DNA from: Actinophytocola sp963826035
GTDB taxonomy: Bacteria > Actinomycetota > Actinomycetes > Mycobacteriales > Pseudonocardiaceae
NCBI GenBank assembly: GCA_963826035.1
Contig: CAWGVZ010000018.1
Span: 372,001 to 436,000 of the forward strand
Reading direction: 5' to 3'
DNA: 64,000 bases
Below, piece after piece: positions 41,614 through 50,856 of the stretch. Both the position numbers and the translations under genes were made by a program. How positions within the stretch are numbered: the stretch's first letter is position 1; the number at the start of each line of letters is the position of its first letter. Below the pieces are notes generated by a model. That model was not told where the DNA came from, did no database searches, and was given only the letters and a program-made list of their open reading frames with translations.

Positions 41614-42771
41614 CTAGAGGTCGAGTTCGATCACCACGGCGGCGTGATCGGATGCCTGGTGCTCGCCGCTCGTCAGCTCCTCATAGGTGGGCCAGTCGGT
41701 CGGCCTGGTCTTGCGGCTGCCCCACAGTCCCTTGCGGAACAGGTGACCGCCGCGGAAGCGGGAGCCGAGGCTCTTCGACATCAACACGTAGTCGAGCCGG
41801 TTGCCGATGGTGCACGAGTCGAACGTGCCGGGGCGCTTCGGCGTCTTCTCGAAGGCGGGCAGGTCGTAGCAGGACCGCAGCGGACCGGTGCGGTCGAACA
41901 GCGACTTCAGGTTCGGCGGCGGTTCCTGCTCGCTCGGCTGGCCTTCGTTCAGGTCGCCGAGCACCACCACGTGCTTGTCCTCCGCCACCAGCTTGTCGGC
42001 GATCTCGCGGACCTTGTCGGCCTGCGCCCGGCGCCGGTCGCCACCGCCGCCGGACTGCGACTTGAAGTGGTTGACCAGCACGTGCACCAGTTCGCCGGAC
42101 GGGGTGCGGATCTCGTACTGCGGGCAGTCCCTGCTGAACACCGGATTCTTCCCGTTCTTCACGTCCACGTTGGACTTGATGGACTCGATCTCGAAGCCCC
42201 GCTTGGTCATGATCCCCACGTCGATGCCGCGGTCGTCGTTGCCGTCCACGAGCATCACGTGCTCGTAGCGGTCGTCGAGCAGTTCGGCGTTCAGGCGGAC
42301 CAGCGCGGGACGGTCCTCGGCCTCGATGATCGCGATGATGTCCGCGTTGAGATCGCCGATGACCCTGGCGGTCATGCGGGTGCCGACCTCGTCGGTCGCC
42401 TCGGTCGCCAGCTCCGCCCAGCCGATCCAGTCGTCGCGGCCGGTGGCCGTGATCTCCACGTGGCGCGACCGGTCCTGCGGTTCGCTGTCGAAGCTGCCCC
42501 GGTTCTTGCGCAGCCACGCCCATTTCGGCGTCTGCGTCTGCTTGCGGCGGACCACGCCGCGGTCGTTCTTGCCGTAGATGCCGAGCGTCACCAGCAGGTC
42601 GCGCATCTTCGCGCGATCGGCATCGGTGTAGGTGCTCTTCGCGATCAGCGCGTTGAACTCGTGATAGGCGGCGAGCACGGGCTCACCGGCGGTCCAGTCG
42701 GCCGTGTCGAACGCCTTCGGCCGGCTGAACAGGTTCTCGACGTTGTAAGACGCCACCACCACTTTCGCCAT
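41614..42771 (-). CDS. endonuclease/exonuclease/phosphatase family protein
   Basis: 385 residues with the metal-dependent EEP fold. Motifs seen are SYNVENLF, IEAEDRPALVRLN, NHFKSQSGGGGDRRR, VVLGDLNEG, NRLDYVLMS and SDHAAVV with the catalytic Asp-His pair. There is no signal peptide, so it acts in the cytoplasm on a nucleic acid or phospho-ester not identifiable here. It lies 9 bp upstream of the aminotransferase gene on the same strand. Confidence 0.88.
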   Translation of the reverse strand: MAKVVVASYNVENLFSRPKAFDTADWTAGEPVLAAYHEFNALIAKSTYTDADRAKMRDLLVTLGIYGKNDRGVVRRKQTQTPKWAWLRKNRGSFDSEPQDRSRHVEITATGRDDWIGWAELATEATDEVGTRMTARVIGDLNADIIAIIEAEDRPALVRLNAELLDDRYEHVMLVDGNDDRGIDVGIMTKRGFEIESIKSNVDVKNGKNPVFSRDCPQYEIRTPSGELVHVLVNHFKSQSGGGGDRRRAQADKVREIADKLVAEDKHVVVLGDLNEGQPSEQEPPPNLKSLFDRTGPLRSCYDLPAFEKTPKRPGTFDSCTIGNRLDYVLMSKSLGSRFRGGHLFRKGLWGSRKTRPTDWPTYEELTSGEHQASDHAAVVIELDL

Positions 42772-42810
42772 ACCCGAGTAGAGGCGCCCTGGGACTGGAA
42801 AGATACGGGG

Positions 42811-43386
42811 TCAGGGATGTCTGCCCAGAAAGGCGACCAGACGGTCGCCGGGCGTTGCCCCATCGGGCGGAGCGACGGCCCTGGCGAACCGTTCCGGACG
42901 GTCGGCGCCGGTCACCAGCAGCGGTGACAGGTCGAGCATCTCCTCGGCCAGCCCCGCCGGGATCGGCCGGGTCCGGCCGCACGCGGCGGCGACGTCCCAG
43001 CCGTGCACGGCCACCTCGAACGCGCCCGTGGTGGTCAGCACGGCCGTCGTCAGTTCCAGCTCGCCGAGGGACACCTCGCGGCGCGGCCGGGGTGCGGTCC
43101 ACGCGCCCACCAGCCGGCCGGCCCGGTCGCGCAGCAGGGCCACCGGGTCGACCTGCGGGTTTTCCGCCCAGTCGCCCCCGTCCGGGAACACCCGGCCGAT
43201 GGCGGCCGCCTCGTGCAGCGCGAGCAGCGAGTCGTTCAGATGGTCCAGCAGCGCCCGCAGGTCCCAGTCGGCGCACGGCGTCGGACACGACAGGTGGGCG
43301 GGGGTGACCGCGTCGAGGCTGCCGAGCGCGTAGTCGACGGCCCGCTCCAGCAGGCCGACCCCGCCGAGCAGCGGGGCGCTGGTCAC
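42811..43386 (-). CDS. TIGR03086 / maleylpyruvate isomerase-like metal-binding protein
   Basis: 191 residues of the DinB/mycothiol-dependent four-helix family. It has CPTPCADWDLRALLDHLNDS with a metal-binding His and EVAVHGWDVAAACGR with the second His. The TIGR03086 subgroup is actinobacterial and of unknown activity. The GTG start overlaps the sigma factor stop by 4 bp (GTGA), so it may be the sigma factor's effector or an anti-sigma partner; no anti-sigma gene is otherwise present. Confidence 0.82.
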   Translation of the reverse strand: MTSAPLLGGVGLLERAVDYALGSLDAVTPAHLSCPTPCADWDLRALLDHLNDSLLALHEAAAIGRVFPDGGDWAENPQVDPVALLRDRAGRLVGAWTAPRPRREVSLGELELTTAVLTTTGAFEVAVHGWDVAAACGRTRPIPAGLAEEMLDLSPLLVTGADRPERFARAVAPPDGATPGDRLVAFLGRHP

Positions 43387-44345
43387 TGGGTGCTCGGCAG
43401 GCCGAAGGTGTCGAACAGCCGCAGGTCGAAGAACGAGACGACGTGGGTGAACTCGCCGTGGTCGACCGTGAACACCTGGAGGCTGAACGGCTGGAAGGTG
43501 CCGTCCGCCGCGCGCAGGTACATGCCGACCGCGGGTTCGCCGTTCGCCTCGGTCATCACGAACCGGAAGTCGCCGGGGCCGCCGGGGCACTGCCCGGTCA
43601 GGTGCCGGGCCACCTGCACCGGCCCCTGGAACCAGGTGGCGAACGGCGGCATCTCCCAGACCGCGTCCTCGGCCAGCAGGGCGACGATCGCGTCGACGTC
43701 CTTGGTCGCGAACGCCGTCATGTAGCGCTCCAGCAGGGCGCGCTTGTCGTCGTCGGTCGGCTCGACCACGTCGTCCGGCGTCGGTGCGATCTCGTCGAGC
43801 TGGGCGCGCGCCCGCTGCAGGGCGCTGTTCACGGCCGCGGTCGTCGTGTCGAGCAACTCGGCCACCTCGGCCGCCTTCCACGCGAGCACGTCCCGGAAGA
43901 TCAGCACGGCGCGCTGCTTGGCCGGCAGGTGCTGCAGGGCGGCGATGAACGCGAGCCGCATGCTCTCCCGGGAGGCCACGATGGTGGCCGGGTCCTCCGC
44001 GTCGCTGGGCAGCGGCTCGAGCCAGGGCACGTCGTCCCGTGTCTCGAGCGGTTGCCCGCCACCCTCGCTCGGCCCGCCGAGCCCGGTGGGCAGCGGCCGC
44101 CGGCCACGCCCTTCGATGGCCGTGAGGCAGGCGCTCGTGGCGATGCGGTAGAGCCAGGTCCGCAGGCTCGACCGGCCTTCGAACCGGTCGAACGCGCGCC
44201 AGGCCCGCAGGTAGGTCTCCTGGACCAGGTCCTCGGCGTCGTGCACCGACCCGAGCATGCGGTAGCAGTGCACGAGCAACTCCCTGCGGTACTGGTCGGC
44301 CTGACTGAGAAAATCGGGCTCGACCGGCTTACCGGCGACGGTCAC
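43383..44345 (-). CDS. ECF sigma factor with SnoaL-like C-terminal domain (SigG-like)
   Basis: 320 residues. Sigma region 2 is HCYRMLGSVHDAEDLVQETY, region 4 is LPAKQRAVLIFRDVLAWKAA, and a SnoaL-like domain follows (about 200-315, LLERYMTAFATKDVDAIVAL). Full-length ECF factors of this group regulate themselves through that C-terminal domain rather than a membrane anti-sigma. Target promoters unknown. GTG start as in VTVAGKPVEP. Confidence 0.9.
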   Translation of the reverse strand: MTVAGKPVEPDFLSQADQYRRELLVHCYRMLGSVHDAEDLVQETYLRAWRAFDRFEGRSSLRTWLYRIATSACLTAIEGRGRRPLPTGLGGPSEGGGQPLETRDDVPWLEPLPSDAEDPATIVASRESMRLAFIAALQHLPAKQRAVLIFRDVLAWKAAEVAELLDTTTAAVNSALQRARAQLDEIAPTPDDVVEPTDDDKRALLERYMTAFATKDVDAIVALLAEDAVWEMPPFATWFQGPVQVARHLTGQCPGGPGDFRFVMTEANGEPAVGMYLRAADGTFQPFSLQVFTVDHGEFTHVVSFFDLRLFDTFGLPSTQ

Positions 44346-44428
44346 GTGGGGTCCTCTCTCGCGGGTGCTACCAGTACAGACCAGCTGGCGGCCCGAAACT
44401 CATCGCTTGCCCGGCGAGTTTTTCACGG

Positions 44429-44770
44429 TCAGGCCGCGCGGCGGGCGGCGAACATGCTGGCCGTGCAGGCGGAGACCAGCTGCGCGTCGGTGCGGGTGCG
44501 GGGGCCGCGGTGGCAGCCGGGGCAGTGGAGCGTGACCGTGCCGGTGACCTCGTCGGTGACGACCGCCAGGTCGCGTCGGCACGGCCGGCACCGGCGGAAA
44601 CCCGCGTGCACCGAGCTGTGCAGGCACTCGTGGATCCACCGGCGGTGGTCCGGGCAGGTCATCCGGTCCAGCGTGTCCAGCCAGCCGGTGTCCTCGGCGT
44701 TGTCCTCGGCGGCGAGCGCGTCGGCCAGCGCGGTCCTGGTAACCGTTGTGGGAGTGAGTGTGCTGGTCAT
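44429..44770 (-). CDS. small zinc-ribbon-like protein
   Basis: 113 residues. The region MTCPDHRRWIHECLHSSVHA, then RRCRPCRRD and LHCPGCHRG provides Cys/His pairs for one or two zinc sites. I do not recognise the family. The ATG at 44770 has GAGAGGAC upstream; the longer frame to 45019 is only the repeat array. It has a 311-bp upstream gap on its strand and could be a small DNA- or RNA-binding protein. Confidence 0.6.
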   Translation of the reverse strand: MTSTLTPTTVTRTALADALAAEDNAEDTGWLDTLDRMTCPDHRRWIHECLHSSVHAGFRRCRPCRRDLAVVTDEVTGTVTLHCPGCHRGPRTRTDAQLVSACTASMFAARRAA

Positions 44771-44890
44771 GACGCCCGTCCTCTCGTGGTTCGCGCTACG
44801 TAGACACGTCGAACCAGGGACGGTCGGTTCGACACGACCGGCAAAAAAAACTTCAGCGAGCCCGGCCCTCGCGCATGTCCCCACTCCCCG

Positions 44891-45016
44891 CACGCGAGAT
44901 CGCGCTTCCCGCACGCGAGATCGCGGTTCCGGCACGCGAGATCGCGGTTCCGGCACGCGAGATCGCGGTTCCGGCACGCGAGATCGCGGTTCCGGCACGC
45001 GAGATCGCGGTTCCGG
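44891..45016. repeat. array of 21-bp tandem repeats
   Basis: Six units of CACGCGAGATCGCGGTTCC type start at 44891, 44912, 44933, 44954, 44975 and 44996, exactly 21 bp apart. A degenerate partial unit precedes them. The unit contains the palindrome CGCGAGATCGCG-like core. It lies between two minus-strand genes and creates false frames encoding (VPEPRSR)n or its antisense. Unit sequence differs from the array at 8.5 kb. Confidence 0.85.
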
Positions 45017-45081
45017 CACCAGCGCGGGTGCCGGGCCTTGGCTCTGGGATGAACGGGAACCGAGATCTCGGGTGCGGGAAT

Positions 45082-45531
45082 TCAGCGAGCCCGGTCCTCG
45101 CGCAACATGGCCACCGACTTGTCGATCCGCCGCTGCCGGGTCTCGGCGGTCTTGGCGCCCTCGACGTTGAGCACGTGCCAGCGCTTGTTGCTGTTGGAGA
45201 TGCCGTCGAAGTACGTGCGGGCCGCGCCGTCCGCGTCGAGTGCCGCCGCCAGGTCGGCCGGCACCTCGACCTCGCGCACCTCGGTGTCCAGCTCGAGGCT
45301 CACGTCGACCTCGTCGCCGGCCGCCACTCCGGCAGCATGGCGGTTCTCGGCGCTCAGCGGCACCAGATACCGCCCGCCCCGGACGGCCACCATGCTGCGG
45401 TAGGTGTGGTGGCCGACGGTGACCTTCACCTTCGGCTGCTTCCCCGCGCCGAGCCCGGTGACCACCTCCTCGGGAACCTCGATGCCCGTGGCGGTCTTGT
45501 TGCCCAGTTCGACGGTGGCGCGAAACGTCAC
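45082..45531 (-). CDS. DUF1905 / YdeI-OmpD-associated protein
   Basis: 149 residues. An N-terminal DUF1905 beta-barrel-like half (FRATVELGNKTATGIEVPEE, YRSMVAVRGGRYLVPLSAENR) is joined to an OmdA/YdeI helical half (AALDADGAARTYFDGISNSN). Function unknown. The GTG at 45531 has GGGGAGG seven bases upstream and lies 2 bp after the ROK gene's stop, so the two are co-translated. Confidence 0.8.
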   Translation of the reverse strand: MTFRATVELGNKTATGIEVPEEVVTGLGAGKQPKVKVTVGHHTYRSMVAVRGGRYLVPLSAENRHAAGVAAGDEVDVSLELDTEVREVEVPADLAAALDADGAARTYFDGISNSNKRWHVLNVEGAKTAETRQRRIDKSVAMLREDRAR

Positions 45532-45533
45532 GG

Positions 45534-46700
45534 TCAAACCTCCCCAGGTTTTAGGACAGACGCGGCCGCGTCTATCGCGGCCGGAGCATAGACGGCCTCG
45601 GCCGCCAACCCGGCCATGCCGACCAGCGGCGCGCGGTCGCCGAGCACGGCCGGGCCGATGTCGAGCCCGGCGGCCGCCACCTCGTGGGCCTGCTCGCGCA
45701 ACGTCTCCGTCAGGCCCGCGAGGAACGGGGGCAGTCCGCCGATCTCCCCGCCCACCCGGACCAGGTGCGGGTTGATGATGGTCACCACGGTCGCCAGGAC
45801 CGTGCCGAGCAGCCGCCCGGCGTCGGTCACCAGGCGCACGGCGTGCGGGTCGCCGGCCGTGACCCGGCGGATCACGTCGGGCAGCGACCGGACGCCGTCG
45901 GTGCGCAGTTGGCGGATGAGCGCCTTGCCGCTGGCCAGCGCCGCCACGCAGCCGCGCCGACCGCAGCTGCACCGCTCGTCGCGGTCCTCGATGCGGATGT
46001 GCCCGATCTCCCCGGCGCACCCGGTGGCGCCCCGATGCGGTTGCCCGCCGATCACCACGCCCGCGCCGATGCCCGTGCCGACCGCCACGCCCAGTACCGT
46101 CCGCCGGTCGCCCGCCGCCAGGTACTCGCCGTAGGCCAGCGCGTTGGCGTCGTTGTCCAGCAGCACCGGGACGCCCAGCCCGTCGAAGGTGTCCCGCAGC
46201 GGCTGGTCGCGCCACGCGGACATGGTCGGCGGCGTCAGGGAGATGCCGGTCGTCTGGTCGATCTGACCGGGGACGGCGAGACCGACGGCCGCCAGATCGG
46301 CCAGCCGGCCGCAGTCGGACAGCTGTGCGTGCGCCGTGTCGAGGAGCCACGGCAGCATGTGGCGCGGCTCGTGCCCGAGCGGCAGCCGTTCGGTGTGCTC
46401 GACCAGGACGGTGCCGCGCAGGTCGGCCACCCCCACGGCCGCGTGGCTCGCGCCGAGCCACGCCACCACGGCCACCCGGCTGGACTGGTCGGCCGCCAAC
46501 ACCTCGGCGCGGCGCCCGCCGCTGGAGGCCTGGTGGCCGGCCGTGCGCACCAGGCGCAGCCGGTGCAACGTGTCCAGCCGTTCGACCAGCGTGGCCCGCG
46601 AGAGGCCGAGCTGTTCCTGCAGCCGCAGCCGGGTCATGGGTCCCCACTCCCGTAACACGGCGACAACATGACCGGGCGAACCACGGTTGACGTCGACCAT
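45534..46700 (-). CDS. ROK family transcriptional regulator
   Basis: 388 residues. An N-terminal winged helix (LQEQLGLSRATLVERLDTLH) is followed by a ROK sugar-kinase-like domain with DNDANALAYGEY, GTGIGAG and the zinc site EIGHI...CSCGRRGC. The usual Glu after GCxE reads GCVA, so sugar phosphorylation is doubtful while sugar sensing is likely. It is divergent from the ABC-transporter operon with 68 bp between starts and most likely represses it until the glycoside binds. Confidence 0.88.
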   Translation of the reverse strand: MVDVNRGSPGHVVAVLREWGPMTRLRLQEQLGLSRATLVERLDTLHRLRLVRTAGHQASSGGRRAEVLAADQSSRVAVVAWLGASHAAVGVADLRGTVLVEHTERLPLGHEPRHMLPWLLDTAHAQLSDCGRLADLAAVGLAVPGQIDQTTGISLTPPTMSAWRDQPLRDTFDGLGVPVLLDNDANALAYGEYLAAGDRRTVLGVAVGTGIGAGVVIGGQPHRGATGCAGEIGHIRIEDRDERCSCGRRGCVAALASGKALIRQLRTDGVRSLPDVIRRVTAGDPHAVRLVTDAGRLLGTVLATVVTIINPHLVRVGGEIGGLPPFLAGLTETLREQAHEVAAAGLDIGPAVLGDRAPLVGMAGLAAEAVYAPAAIDAAASVLKPGEV

Positions 46701-46768
46701 GACCCCAGCCTAGGTTGTTATCCAGTACTTCTGTCTAGTGATTGTACATAAGTGTTCGGAGGTGCACA
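46701..46768. promoter_or_regulatory. divergent promoter/operator of ROK regulator and sugar ABC operon
   Basis: This short gap is AT-rich for the genome (TTGTTATCCAGTACTTCTG, GATTGTACATAAG) and includes the palindrome TGTACA. GGAGG at 46758-46762 serves the GTG of the binding-protein gene. The ROK operator probably lies here; no single clear inverted repeat was found. Confidence 0.45.
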
Positions 46769-48097
46769 GTGGCGCCGATATCGCGGCGATCCGTGCTGCG
46801 CGGGCTGCTGGCGACCTCGGCCGCGGGTGCCGCCACGTCGGTGCTCAGCGGATGTGGTGCCCTGGAAGGGTTCGCCACCACCGGTGGAGCGGGGATGACG
46901 TTCTTCTCCACGCAGTTCCACCCGGTCGAGGAGGCCGAACGGTTCCGCCAGATCCTCGGCCGGTCGGTCGACGCCGAGGTCAGCTACGTGACGTCGGATC
47001 CAGGGCCGTTCAACACCCAGATCCGCACCCAGGTGGACGCCGGCTCGGTGCGGGCCAGCCTGGTCGGCGGGCTGCACGGCGACCTGGCGCCGCTGGCCGA
47101 CGGCTACCTCACCGACCTGACGGACCTGGTGTCCGGCCTTGGAGATCTCGGCTGGCCGCCCGAGTTCCTCGAGCTGGCGCGGCTCGGCACCGACCGGATC
47201 TGGTACGTGCCATGGGCGCAGGCCAGCTATGTCCTGGCCGCGCGCACCGAACAGCTCGAACACCTGCCCGCCGGCGCCGACGTCCGCGACCTGACCTACG
47301 ACCAGCTGCTCGACTGGGCGATCGCCGCGCGCCGGGCGAACGGCAACCGCCCGGTACTCGGGCTGCCCGCCGGACCGAAGGCGCTGTTGCACCGGTTCAC
47401 GCAAGGGTTTCTGCTGCCGTCGTTCACCGGCGGACAGATCACCACGTTCCGCTCCCGCGAGGCGGCCGAGGCCTGGCAGTACCTCCGGGAGCTGTGGCGC
47501 AACGTGGTGCCGACGTCCACCAACTTCGACTTCATGCAGGAGCCCTTGGCGGCCGGCGAGGCGGCCATCGGCTGGGACCACGTGGCGCGGCTGATCAACG
47601 CGCCGGCCGCCGAGCCGGACAAGTGGATCATGGTGCCGTCGCCGCGCGGCCCGGTCGCCCGCGGTCACCTGGTGGTGCTGCTCGGCATGGCCATCCCGCG
47701 CGGTGCGCCGGACGCGGAGACCGCGCATCAGGTGATCGCGTCGTTGAGTAAGCCGCGGGCGCAGTTGGACGTGTTGCGGGCCAACGCGTTCTTCCCCACT
47801 ACGCGGGTGGATCTGCCGGCCGATCTGCCGCCGGCGATCACGTTGGAGGCCGACGCGGTCGAGCGGCAGCGCACTTCCGAGGACGCGTTGCTCGCGCTGC
47901 CGCCCGTCGGTCTGGGTACCCGGGAGGGCGAGGTGACCAAGGTGTTCCAGGACTGTTTCCGGTCGATCGTGCTCGACGGCGCCGATATCAGATCCACATT
48001 GGACAGTCAGGCATCCGTGCTGAACGGGCTGCTGGCGGACCTGCGGGTGCCGTGCTGGGCACCGGATCCGCCCGGCACACCTTGTGAGGTGGCCTGA
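46769..48097 (+). CDS. ABC transporter extracellular sugar-binding lipoprotein
   Basis: 442 residues. The export signal contains a twin-arginine motif SRRSVLRG followed by a hydrophobic stretch and a lipobox LSGC, so it should be a Tat-exported lipoprotein. The mature part is a type 1 solute-binding fold (FHPVEEAERFRQILG, GWDHVARLINAPAA). GTG is chosen because of its GGAGG site and position before the signal. First gene of a five-gene operon; the ATG of the permease overlaps its stop by 1 bp. Confidence 0.88.
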   Translation: MAPISRRSVLRGLLATSAAGAATSVLSGCGALEGFATTGGAGMTFFSTQFHPVEEAERFRQILGRSVDAEVSYVTSDPGPFNTQIRTQVDAGSVRASLVGGLHGDLAPLADGYLTDLTDLVSGLGDLGWPPEFLELARLGTDRIWYVPWAQASYVLAARTEQLEHLPAGADVRDLTYDQLLDWAIAARRANGNRPVLGLPAGPKALLHRFTQGFLLPSFTGGQITTFRSREAAEAWQYLRELWRNVVPTSTNFDFMQEPLAAGEAAIGWDHVARLINAPAAEPDKWIMVPSPRGPVARGHLVVLLGMAIPRGAPDAETAHQVIASLSKPRAQLDVLRANAFFPTTRVDLPADLPPAITLEADAVERQRTSEDALLALPPVGLGTREGEVTKVFQDCFRSIVLDGADIRSTLDSQASVLNGLLADLRVPCWAPDPPGTPCEVA

Positions 48098-48948
48098 TGG
48101 CACCCCGTGTGCTCCGCTCGCCGTGGCTGCTGCTCGCGCCCTCGATCGTGTTCATGCTGCTGCTGTTCGGCTGGCCTCTGGTGCAGGGCTTCCTCGTGGC
48201 GTTCCGGTCCGACGGCGCGTTCACCCTCGAGCACTGGTCGCGGATGTTCGCCGACCCGTACTTCCTGCGGGCGCTGCGGAACACGCTGCTGCTCGTGGTG
48301 ATCGTGGTGCCCATCCAGTTCGTGCTGGCCATCGGCATGGCGCTGCTGTTGCAGGCACGGCCGAAGTTCGCCGGCACGCATTTCTACCTGTGGGCCATCC
48401 CGCTCGCCCTGTCCGAACTGGCGGCCGGGCTGGTCTGGCTGTCGATCTTCAGCCAGCGCGGGTACGCCAACTCGTTCCTCAGCTGGCTCGGTATCAGCGA
48501 GAACGGCATCGGCTGGCTCGACTACGACAACCCGGCGGGGATGCTGTTCGCCGTGGTGATCGCCGAGGTGTGGCGGGCGACGTCGCTGGTGTTCGTGATC
48601 GTGGTGGCCGGCCTGCAGATGGCGCCGAGGGACTTCGACGAGGCGGCGCAGGTGTTCGGCGCGAGCGCGTGGCAGCGGCTCTGGCATGTGACGCTGCCGA
48701 TGATCCGGCCGAACCTGCAGGTGGCGCTCATTCTCCGGACCATTCTGGCGATCCAGGTGTTCGCCGTGGCGCAGGCGCTGACCGGGCGGAACTTCCCGAT
48801 GCTGGTGGGCGAGACCTACGAGTGGTACGTGAACCTGCAGAACGCGGCCGTGGCCAGCGCGCTCGCGCTCGTGGTGCTCGGCATCTCATTGGTCGTCTCG
48901 GTCGGGTATCTGAGGTCGCTGCGCAAGCCCGAGGAGCGGGTGCGATGA
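48097..48948 (+). CDS. sugar ABC transporter permease (MalF/UgpA type)
   Basis: 283 residues with six transmembrane helices. The cytoplasmic EAA loop DFDEAAQVFGASAWQRLWHVTLP contacts the ATPase (given here in part: EAAQVFGASAW). It pairs with the next permease to form the channel. Its ATG overlaps the binding protein's stop and its own stop overlaps the next ATG, so subunits are made in fixed proportion. Confidence 0.9.
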   Translation: MAPRVLRSPWLLLAPSIVFMLLLFGWPLVQGFLVAFRSDGAFTLEHWSRMFADPYFLRALRNTLLLVVIVVPIQFVLAIGMALLLQARPKFAGTHFYLWAIPLALSELAAGLVWLSIFSQRGYANSFLSWLGISENGIGWLDYDNPAGMLFAVVIAEVWRATSLVFVIVVAGLQMAPRDFDEAAQVFGASAWQRLWHVTLPMIRPNLQVALILRTILAIQVFAVAQALTGRNFPMLVGETYEWYVNLQNAAVASALALVVLGISLVVSVGYLRSLRKPEERVR

Positions 48949-49787
48949 CCACGCTGCCACCGGTCGACCTGGCGCCGCTGCGCAGGCGCCGGGTGCGCCG
49001 CGCGTTCGTTCAGACCGCGTGCGTGCTGGTGTCGTTGTTCATGATCGGGCCGATCATGCTGATCGCGTTCGCCGCACTGTCCACACCGGACGAGCTGGCG
49101 GAGTTCCCGAAGTCGCTGGTGCCGTCGGACTTCACGCTCGACACGCTCGGCGGGTTCGTGACCAGCACCGGCGTGCTGCCGGCGTTCGGCAACTCGGTGC
49201 TCGTCGGGCTGTACACGGTGATCCTGTCGCTGCTCATCGGCGCGCCCGCCGGCTACGCGATCGCCCGGCAGGTCTTCCGCGGCCGCGACGCCTACCAGGT
49301 GTTCCTGCTCATGGTCCGGGCACTGCCGATCGTCGTGCTGTCCGTCCCGCTGGCCACCATCTTCCTGCGGACGGACATGTACGACACGGCCATCGGCGTG
49401 ACGCTCGTGCACACCGCGCTCGCCATGCCGACCACCGTGCTGATCACCGCGAGCATCTTCGTGGCCGTGCCGGTCGACCTGGAGGAGGCGGCGCGGGTGT
49501 TCGGCTGTACTCGCGGGCAGACCGTGCGGCGGGTGGTGCTGCCGCTCGCCGTTCCCGGGTTGGCCGCGTCCGCCGTGTTCACGTTCGTGTTGTCCTGGAA
49601 CGAGTTGCTCGGCGCGGCCGTGCTGACCATCGGGCACCGCACGCTGCCGGCGCAGGTGCTGGGCGCGCTCGCCGACTCGCCGCAGTCCTATCGGTTCGCC
49701 GGCGGCCTGGCGCTGGTGCTGCCGGCGCTGCTGTTCATCCTCCTGATGCGTCGTTACCTGTTGAACATGTGGGGTTCGCGTGGCTGA
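48945..49787 (+). CDS. sugar ABC transporter permease (MalG/UgpE type)
   Basis: 280 residues with six helices and EAA loop EEAARVFGCTRGQTVRRVVL. ATG at 48945 overlaps the previous stop (ATGA). The frame is open upstream to 48084, but that is the other permease read out of frame. Second half of the membrane channel. Confidence 0.9.
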   Translation: MTTLPPVDLAPLRRRRVRRAFVQTACVLVSLFMIGPIMLIAFAALSTPDELAEFPKSLVPSDFTLDTLGGFVTSTGVLPAFGNSVLVGLYTVILSLLIGAPAGYAIARQVFRGRDAYQVFLLMVRALPIVVLSVPLATIFLRTDMYDTAIGVTLVHTALAMPTTVLITASIFVAVPVDLEEAARVFGCTRGQTVRRVVLPLAVPGLAASAVFTFVLSWNELLGAAVLTIGHRTLPAQVLGALADSPQSYRFAGGLALVLPALLFILLMRRYLLNMWGSRG

Positions 49788-50856
49788 TGTCGAGTTGCGT
49801 TCGCTGGTCAAGACCTACTCGGGAGCCACCTCGCGGGCCACCGACGACGTGTCACTGTCCATAGCGGACGGTGAGTTCATGGTGCTGCTCGGTCCGTCCG
49901 GCTGCGGCAAGACCACCCTGCTACGGGTGGTGGCCGGCCTGGAGTTGCCGGACAGCGGGCAGGTGGTGATCGGCGGCCGGGACGTGACCTATCTCGAACC
50001 CAGGAACCGCAACCTGTCCATGGTGTTCCAGTCCTACGCCGTGTTTCCCCACAAGCGGGTGCGGGACAACATCGGCTTCGGGCTGAAGGTCCGCGGCGTG
50101 CCCGAGGACGAGATCCGCCGCAAGGTCGCGTGGGCGGCGGAGATGCTCGAGCTGTCGGACTATCTCGACCGCTACCCGGCGAAGCTGTCCGGCGGGCAAC
50201 GTCAGCGGGTGGCCGTGGCCAGGGCGATCGTGGTGGAGGCGGACGTTCTGCTGATGGACGAGCCACTGTCCAACCTGGACGCGTTGCTCCGGCTGTCCTT
50301 CCGGGCGGACCTGAAGAAGCTGGTCGGCGAGCTTGGCCTGACCACCATCTACGTGACCCACGACCAGGTGGAGGCGCTGTCGCTGGGCGACCGGGTGGCC
50401 GTCATGCGCGACGGCCGGATCTCGCAGTGCGACAGCCCGACGGACGTCTACGACAACCCGGCGTCGAAGTTCGTCGGCGGTTTCCTCGGTAGCCCGCCCA
50501 TGAACTTCCTGTCGGGTACCGTGTCCGACGACGGTCTGGAGCTGGCGGACCAACGGTTCCCCGTGCCCGCCGCGCTGTCGTCGTACCGGGGTCGCGGGCT
50601 GGACCTGGGCATCCGTGCGGAGTCGCTGCGGGTGCTGTCGCCCGACGAACCGTCCGACGGGGCGCTGCGCTGCGTGGTGGAGGTGTACGAGCCGCTGGGC
50701 TCGGCCGTGCTGCTGACCACGGTCCTGAGTGGACAGCGGGTGAAGGTGCAGGCCCCCGCCGGCTTCCGCGCGGCACCCGGCGACGAGCTGCGCGTGGCCC
50801 CGACCCAGACCCGCTGGTACGACCCGGAGACGACGCTGCTGCTGGAGGCGTCGTGA
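49780..50856 (+). CDS. sugar ABC transporter ATPase (MsmK/UgpC type)
   Basis: 358 residues. Walker A is GPSGCGKTTLLR, Q-loop VFQSYAVFPH, signature LSGGQRQRVA, Walker B VLLMDEPLSNLD and H-loop VTHDQVEAL. A C-terminal TOBE/regulatory domain starts near residue 240. The GTG start lies 8 bp inside the permease gene. It energises uptake by the two permeases. An operon-specific ATPase is present, although many actinobacteria share one MsiK for several systems. Confidence 0.93.
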   Translation: MADVELRSLVKTYSGATSRATDDVSLSIADGEFMVLLGPSGCGKTTLLRVVAGLELPDSGQVVIGGRDVTYLEPRNRNLSMVFQSYAVFPHKRVRDNIGFGLKVRGVPEDEIRRKVAWAAEMLELSDYLDRYPAKLSGGQRQRVAVARAIVVEADVLLMDEPLSNLDALLRLSFRADLKKLVGELGLTTIYVTHDQVEALSLGDRVAVMRDGRISQCDSPTDVYDNPASKFVGGFLGSPPMNFLSGTVSDDGLELADQRFPVPAALSSYRGRGLDLGIRAESLRVLSPDEPSDGALRCVVEVYEPLGSAVLLTTVLSGQRVKVQAPAGFRAAPGDELRVAPTQTRWYDPETTLLLEAS

